64,000 nucleotides of DNA, from the NCBI RefSeq assembly GCF_030655615.1, contig NZ_JAURVJ010000044.1, positions 40,501 to 104,500 on the forward strand, given 5' to 3'. Of the stretch, positions 59,960 to 64,000 are shown in pieces. Both the position numbers and the translations under genes were made by a program. Source of the DNA: Nocardioides sp. (GTDB taxonomy: Bacteria; Actinomycetota; Actinomycetes; Propionibacteriales; Nocardioidaceae). Each line of letters opens with the position of its first letter. Position 1 is the stretch's first letter. The notes under the pieces were generated by a model. It made no database searches. It was not told where the DNA came from and saw only the letters and a list, made by a program, of their open reading frames with translations.

Positions 59960-60112
59960 CTGGGACATCCCAACCGTGCCGTTGCCCCGGGCGGTACCGA
60001 AGGGGACCAGGCCGACGTAACCGCCACCGTCAGGATCCCAGTCAAACAACTCGCCCAGACCCACCCCGAGGACCCGAGCCAACGCGATCAACCGAGTAGC
60101 ACCCCAGTTCGT
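59960..60112 (-). pseudogene. Remnant of an XRE-type regulator
   Basis: One frame reads ATRLIALARVLGVGLGELFD and then WDPDGGGYVGL, which is like the C-terminal helix and tail of an XRE HTH protein. The DNA-binding part upstream is missing. The rest of 59922-60270 shows no gene. Most probably a degraded regulator. Confidence 0.4.
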
Positions 60113-60270
60113 CTAGGCAGCGTGCGGGCAACGGATCGTGTGCGTGCCTCTGCCCGGCTAGACCGTCGCGCATGGTGACGTCACGACGCGCGACACTGCG
60201 GTCGAAGCACAGCGGCGAAGCCAAAGTGCTCGGCGTAGGACAGGCCAACGTGTCGAAGGATCGACTGTGT

Positions 60271-61038
60271 TCAAACAGTTGTGCCTGGGAGGTCGTGTCG
60301 CGCTTCACGGGCGGGTTCGCCGTCACGCAGTGCGATGAGCGATTCCTGCTCAAGGTTCTTCCAACGGTCCACCGCAAGTGAGATGGCGTCGACATCGTCG
60401 ACATCAAGGATGGAGACGCCGGTTTGAGTGACGGTGGCGAGTTGGACGGGAGGGCCGACACCACCCGAGGAAACCTCACAGACAGCGGTGACCGTCCGGT
60501 GCGCTAGGACCTTCGCCTCGTGAAGGCTCGGGTCAGCAGCGAGGTGGTGTGACAGCAGACCTTGCGCCACGGTTGCGTACTCGTGTCCGTACCCCATGGC
60601 GACCATGGGGGCGTCCGGGACCATGGTGGCGGTGTCTGGGTAGACCCTGACAAGAAACCCGCCAGACGGTCTAGTCCATGTAGCAAGAAGTAAGTCGACG
60701 CTGTGGTCGATGACCGTGCCACCTGGCGGTGGCGTCAACCGACCATAGGTGTCACGGACGACCGGGCACAGTTGGTCCTCAATGATCTTCTTGACCTGAT
60801 TCGAGTCCAGGTCGATCCAAGGTTCATCTCCTGGGCCAGCCCAGGCGGTGGCGAGCCCACGGATGTGCTGGTCAAGTTCGGTTGCGACATAGGTAGACCC
60901 GGAGAACGTCCACGCCGCTGGGATCGAGGAGAAGGACCGAATCTTAGTGACGTTGCTAGCGATCTTTCCGCTCATACCCATGCTGTCGGTTGCCAGCAGT
61001 GCCCCGTCGGCGCACGCTAACCCGAGCGCAAGCGTCAA
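60271..61038 (-). CDS. Ntn-hydrolase (proteasome beta-like) protein
   Basis: 255 aa. After removal of Met the chain begins TLALGLACADGALLATDSMG, with Thr1, Asp17 and Lys31 placed like the proteasome catalytic triad (Thr1/Asp17/Lys33). The following IASNVTKIRSF is also proteasome-like. No prosequence is present. It overlaps the upstream YwgA-like gene by ATGA-type overlap (4 bp), so both are made together. Proteasome-like hydrolases outside the 20S operon are found in conserved small gene clusters; the substrate is unknown. Confidence 0.6.
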   Translation of the reverse strand: MTLALGLACADGALLATDSMGMSGKIASNVTKIRSFSSIPAAWTFSGSTYVATELDQHIRGLATAWAGPGDEPWIDLDSNQVKKIIEDQLCPVVRDTYGRLTPPPGGTVIDHSVDLLLATWTRPSGGFLVRVYPDTATMVPDAPMVAMGYGHEYATVAQGLLSHHLAADPSLHEAKVLAHRTVTAVCEVSSGGVGPPVQLATVTQTGVSILDVDDVDAISLAVDRWKNLEQESLIALRDGEPAREARHDLPGTTV

Positions 61039-61529
61039 GACTGCCTCACGAACTTTGAGTGTGTGGCGTAGTCCGGGTACGCGGCGTACACCTCAGTCAA
61101 AAGCTGCCGGAAGCTTCGGGTCGTGACGTAACTGCGGACCTGCTGAACGAACGCGCGGTCCACCGGGCTCAACTCCATCCACAGCATGTCAGCAATCAAC
61201 TCACCGACTTTCGTGGCCACGTGGGCCGCGTACCTACCCCCGGTTGGAGATACCCGGATCAACTTCTCGGCTTCGAGATGCCGCACCTGGAACGCCAAGT
61301 CGTCGCTGTAGGGGCCCCAGTCGTAAGGCCGGTAGTTGAAGGTTTGCCGCCATCTGGCCGGGCCTCGCATGCTGAGTAGAAACCCGGCCTTCTGCACTCG
61401 GACTCGATCCAACGGGAACTCCTCAACACCCGTTCGGGCGCCTTCGTGGACAAGAAGGAGGAGGAGCGACTCCTGGTCGCTCAGCTCGAGGCCCGACCCG
61501 TGGTGTTCGTGAGTACCCGGTGTGGTCAT
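61035..61529 (-). CDS. YwgA-like hypothetical protein
   Basis: 164 aa. RVRVQKAGFLLSMRG, NYRPYDWGPYSDDLAFQVRH and a closing VYAAYPDYATHSKF match a family of small helical proteins (YwgA-like) often beside nuclease or protease genes. The central WGPYS motif is the most conserved piece. It is the first gene of a two-gene operon with the Ntn-hydrolase and may be its regulatory or adaptor partner. Confidence 0.55.
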   Translation of the reverse strand: MTTPGTHEHHGSGLELSDQESLLLLLVHEGARTGVEEFPLDRVRVQKAGFLLSMRGPARWRQTFNYRPYDWGPYSDDLAFQVRHLEAEKLIRVSPTGGRYAAHVATKVGELIADMLWMELSPVDRAFVQQVRSYVTTRSFRQLLTEVYAAYPDYATHSKFVRQS

Positions 61530-61834
61530 GCCATCACGAACAACTGGTCAGTCTTCAGAAGGGGTTTGGTCAGCGCGAGCAGCAAAGTACGGACCATTCA
61601 CTACTGGCTTGGTCCACTCAGGACGACTGTCCCAATCAGCTGCTGCGCGATCTAGCGTCTCAAGAATCCAGGGGGTGTAGTCCTCAGCCACGACGGCTCT
61701 CCTTCGGTGGTGGATGGCAAACGATGCCGCTAGTTACATCGGCGTAAGTTGCCTTGTTCTTGATCGTTCTGCAGTCAAACATCACCCACTGACAGTCTGG
61801 GTGACCTGAGTGGGTCCTGTCTTCACCTTCAACG
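61530..61834. other. 305-bp gap, nothing recognised
   Basis: Divergent/convergent spacer between the YwgA-like operon and the deaminase gene (both on the minus strand). Contains no clear gene or terminator with U-tract. Confidence 0.5.
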
Positions 61835-63472
61835 TCAAACCTTCAAGGACGTCGAAGTGGTCAGCATCCTCCGGTAGGTCTTCTGGAAGCCCTTGAGCGC
61901 CATCTCCTCGAGCGCTAGCTCTGGAACTTCCTGCCGCTCGGCAAGCGTTTCGGGCACCCAAGCCTCGAACGTCCCATCGTCTGACCGCTCACGAGAGTGC
62001 ATCGCGAACACATGCGGGAACAGGACAGGTGCCACACCCTCGAAGGGCACGAACGGCACGTTGTTCGGACCAGGCTCGGAGATCTCGGCCGAGACTTGAC
62101 CCTCGAACAGCGTCGAGACCTGCGACTTTGGGTACGGATCGATGAACACGACCCTCCTGATCCCCGCACCGATGATGAGCCGAGCACACTCATGGCACGG
62201 ATAGGTCGTAGTGAAAAGGTCACTACCACCGATCGGCGTGCCTCGACGAGCTGCCGTACAGATCGCAGCCATCTCCGCATGCATGATGCGGCCGAACTCA
62301 ATCAGGTCACGCAACCGGTTCCGCTTCAGCGGGCCAGCCAGGGCGTCCTTGATCAGCCCCTCCAGTCCGCGGGCCCGACGCTTCTTCTTAAACCACGGCT
62401 CTAGATCCTTCATGACGTCCGCTACCAGCTCGTACTTCAGCCGGTCGTTCATCTCGAACTCGAGCGCGTAGTCACGCAGATCGTGCTCGTCACCAGGCCA
62501 ATACTGGCCACCACCTGGCTTCGGAACGTCGTTCGTGCCAGTAACGAGAACCTCGCCCGAGGCATCCACGACCGCTGCACCGACCTGACGGCCAGCAGCA
62601 GCTGACCTGAACTGCGCCGAGAAAGCGTGATACATCGCTTGCTCGTCTAAGGACGGTGTAGTGAACGGTTCACCGAACCAGACCCTCACAATTCTCGCCA
62701 CCGCCGAGTTCGAGTCATGACCCGGCCGCAACCACACGTAGGCGTCACAACGAGTGAACGCCTTCTGGAACGACTGACCCATGTCGTCCTCGTCGTCCTT
62801 CTGGTCCCTACGCATCAGTCGGGTGGCCTCACCCACATACCAATCGACGTCGCGCCCCGGGTGATCCTTCCGCAGACGTGCAGTCAGCGACTTCAGCCGC
62901 TGCGTTTCCGAGGCAGAAACCCCCAGTACCAGGAGTCGCGACCCGTAAGTCAGCCGCAACTCCTCAAGCTCCTCCGGTCGCTTCACCGACCGGATAATCG
63001 TGACCACCCCCGAGCGCTCCTGGAGTCTCTGACCTGGCTTGGGACTACCCATCTCCGACTCGCGTTCAGCCCTGATCCGAGTCATCGCAAGGACAGCCGC
63101 TGCCGCTTTCGACTTCGTCTGCCGACGCAAGCCGTCACCCAAGTCCATCAACCAGCAAGCACGGGACCCCTCACCCTCCGGTCCCTTACTCCCCGAGAAC
63201 TGGTACTCGCTGTTCGCCAGCAGATCGCTGATTCGAACGCGGCGAGACGTATAACCCACAGCGGCGAACGCCGACTCGAGCGACACCACAACAGGATCGA
63301 CACTCGTGCCGATCGCAGACGCGATCACCACTACTAGTTCTGGACGAAACCTCGCCGCAGTTGTCGAGACCTGACCGACCGGGACCGGCAGGTGGGCTGA
63401 AGCGACTCGCTTACCAGCAACCCTGCGGGGACGCCCCAACACTGAACGCGAGCTCCCAACGCGGCTACTCAA
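61835..63472 (-). CDS. Anti-phage dCTP deaminase family protein
   Basis: 545 aa from a TTG that overlaps the XRE stop (TTGA) with AGGGGG upstream. The C-terminal deaminase has HAEMAAICTAA (His398-Ala-Glu400) and TTYPCHECARLI (Cys426, Cys429), the zinc and proton-relay residues. The N-terminal ~250 residues correspond to the kinase-like P-loop region of this family, here degenerate. Such enzymes deaminate dCTP on infection and starve phage DNA synthesis (AvcD and related). The XRE gene upstream takes the place of the RNA antitoxin known in AvcID. Confidence 0.85.
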   Translation of the reverse strand: MSSRVGSSRSVLGRPRRVAGKRVASAHLPVPVGQVSTTAARFRPELVVVIASAIGTSVDPVVVSLESAFAAVGYTSRRVRISDLLANSEYQFSGSKGPEGEGSRACWLMDLGDGLRRQTKSKAAAAVLAMTRIRAERESEMGSPKPGQRLQERSGVVTIIRSVKRPEELEELRLTYGSRLLVLGVSASETQRLKSLTARLRKDHPGRDVDWYVGEATRLMRRDQKDDEDDMGQSFQKAFTRCDAYVWLRPGHDSNSAVARIVRVWFGEPFTTPSLDEQAMYHAFSAQFRSAAAGRQVGAAVVDASGEVLVTGTNDVPKPGGGQYWPGDEHDLRDYALEFEMNDRLKYELVADVMKDLEPWFKKKRRARGLEGLIKDALAGPLKRNRLRDLIEFGRIMHAEMAAICTAARRGTPIGGSDLFTTTYPCHECARLIIGAGIRRVVFIDPYPKSQVSTLFEGQVSAEISEPGPNNVPFVPFEGVAPVLFPHVFAMHSRERSDDGTFEAWVPETLAERQEVPELALEEMALKGFQKTYRRMLTTSTSLKV

Positions 63473-63753
63473 GAGTCAGACCCCCTAAGATCCGCGGTTG
63501 GCTCATCAAAGAGAGCACTGGGGTTGACCCGCAAAACCTCGGCGAGAGCAAGCAGCTTGCTTGAGGGTAGGTCATTCTCTCCCGCTTCGAACCGGTTGAA
63601 CGTCACCCGGTGCATCTCAAGTGCGTCAGCAACCTGCTGTTGAGTCAGCCCAGCAGCAACGCGTGCGACTCGTGCTCGTTCGCCGAGCCGCACGAGGTCG
63701 TTCTTGAACCGACCGCTAGTTGCTGCCACAACCGTCCGTCCAACTCGCGGCAA
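63469..63753 (-). CDS. XRE-family regulator of the deaminase
   Basis: 94 aa from a TTG at 63753, or 86 aa from a GTG at 63729; neither has a clear Shine-Dalgarno. HTH: RLGERARVARVAAGLTQQQV, ADALEMHRVTFNRFEAGEND and SSKLLALAEVLRVNP. It is co-transcribed with the deaminase (4-bp overlap), so it likely represses the operon and may relieve it on infection. Confidence 0.85.
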   Translation of the reverse strand: MPRVGRTVVAATSGRFKNDLVRLGERARVARVAAGLTQQQVADALEMHRVTFNRFEAGENDLPSSKLLALAEVLRVNPSALFDEPTADLRGSDS

Positions 63754-63814
63754 ACCGAGCAGAAACGACGTGCAGGTTCAACTCCGTCTCCCAACAGTCC
63801 GTATCGAACGAAGA

Positions 63815-63847
63815 AGGCCCCTGACCATCTTCCCAGGTCAGGGGCCT
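63815..63847 (-). terminator. Rho-independent terminator after tRNA-Leu
   Basis: Perfect 12-bp arms AGGCCCCTGACC/GGTCAGGGGCCT with a 9-nt loop; on the minus strand it is followed by TTCTTCGTT. It lies 46 bp beyond the tRNA-Leu 3' end. Confidence 0.85.
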
Positions 63848-63894
63848 CTTCAATTACTAAACGATCCTGGCCTTTTCGCCTGAACCGCTCTGTG

Positions 63895-63977
63895 TGCGCG
63901 AGGGGGGATTTGAACCCCCACGCCCTTTCGGACACTGGCACCTGAAGCCAGCGCGTCTGCCGTTCCGCCACTCGCGC
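63895..63977 (-). tRNA. tRNA-Leu (CAG)
   Basis: 83 nt with a long variable arm. Acceptor GCGCGAG/CTCGCGC, anticodon stem CTGGC/GCCAG around loop TTCAGGT (anticodon CAG), variable stem TGTCCGAAAGGGCGT and T-arm GGGGGTTCAAATCCCCC. Discriminator A; the CA of CCA continues in part. Confidence 0.93.
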
Positions 63978-64000
63978 AAGTAGCCGGTGAAGACTATCCC

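Overview
The window is high-GC DNA with dense coding, an Lsr2 nucleoid protein, many GTG starts and at least two apparently leaderless promoters. This points to an actinobacterium (Actinomycetota); the sequence alone does not fix the genus. Almost nothing in it is housekeeping apart from two tRNA genes (Val-CAC at 53.3 kb, Leu-CAG at 63.9 kb). It reads as a stack of integrative elements packed with restriction, nuclease and other anti-phage-type genes.

Layout. 0-5 kb: a co-transcribed minus-strand block with a small protein, a divergent tyrosine-recombinase-like protein and a DDE-transposase-like protein, headed by a 30-bp near-perfect palindrome and short iteron-like repeats. 5.5-11.6 kb: small hypothetical genes, including an ADP-ribosyltransferase-like protein, a GIY-YIG protein, a Ymh/HEPN protein and two overlapping sigma-factor genes. 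12.1-21.4 kb: an apparently coherent modification and nuclease island, with an AbiJ-like protein divergent from Vsr, a 743-aa protein of unknown type, an SNF2-type helicase, a C5 methyltransferase and a PD-(D/E)XK protein. 22.2-24.2 kb: the sce7725/sce7726 pair. 24.3-27.5 kb: an XRE regulator with an ATPase, then an HTH-TPR regulator divergent from an unlisted 42-codon exported peptide. This layout resembles RRNPP quorum-sensing pairs.

27.7-35.6 kb: hypothetical genes, an excisionase-like HTH protein, a lipoprotein, an XRE regulator with its own palindromic operators, a HEPN-like protein, a beta-class DNA methyltransferase and Lsr2. 35.7-39.7 kb: a restriction-modification locus in which one C5 methyltransferase sits between two unrelated endonuclease families, NaeI-like and NgoMIV-like, whose namesakes cut the same site (GCCGGC); Vsr and a GNAT protein follow. 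39.8-42.2 kb: a PIN-like protein and an integrase. 43.2-46.3 kb: an XRE/ImmA pair divergent from a ubiquitin-like operon (Ubl, E1-like ThiF/DUF6791, DUF6527). 46.6-53.2 kb: membrane, DUF3892 and coiled-coil proteins and an 885-aa zinc/PD-(D/E)XK/HTH protein.

53.3 kb to the end: a second integrase abuts tRNA-Val and opens another element. Its cargo is a nuclease-like protein, a protein with eight zinc-binding repeats and a GIY-YIG domain, an EVE-DUF3883 protein, an Ntn-hydrolase (proteasome-beta-like) with a YwgA-like partner, and an XRE/anti-phage dCTP deaminase pair. The most original observations are the peptide/TPR pair with its five-site direct-repeat motif (GGCAA-N3-TGGCAA), the helicase/methyltransferase/nuclease island, the dual GCCGGC endonucleases, and the recombinase-transposase module.
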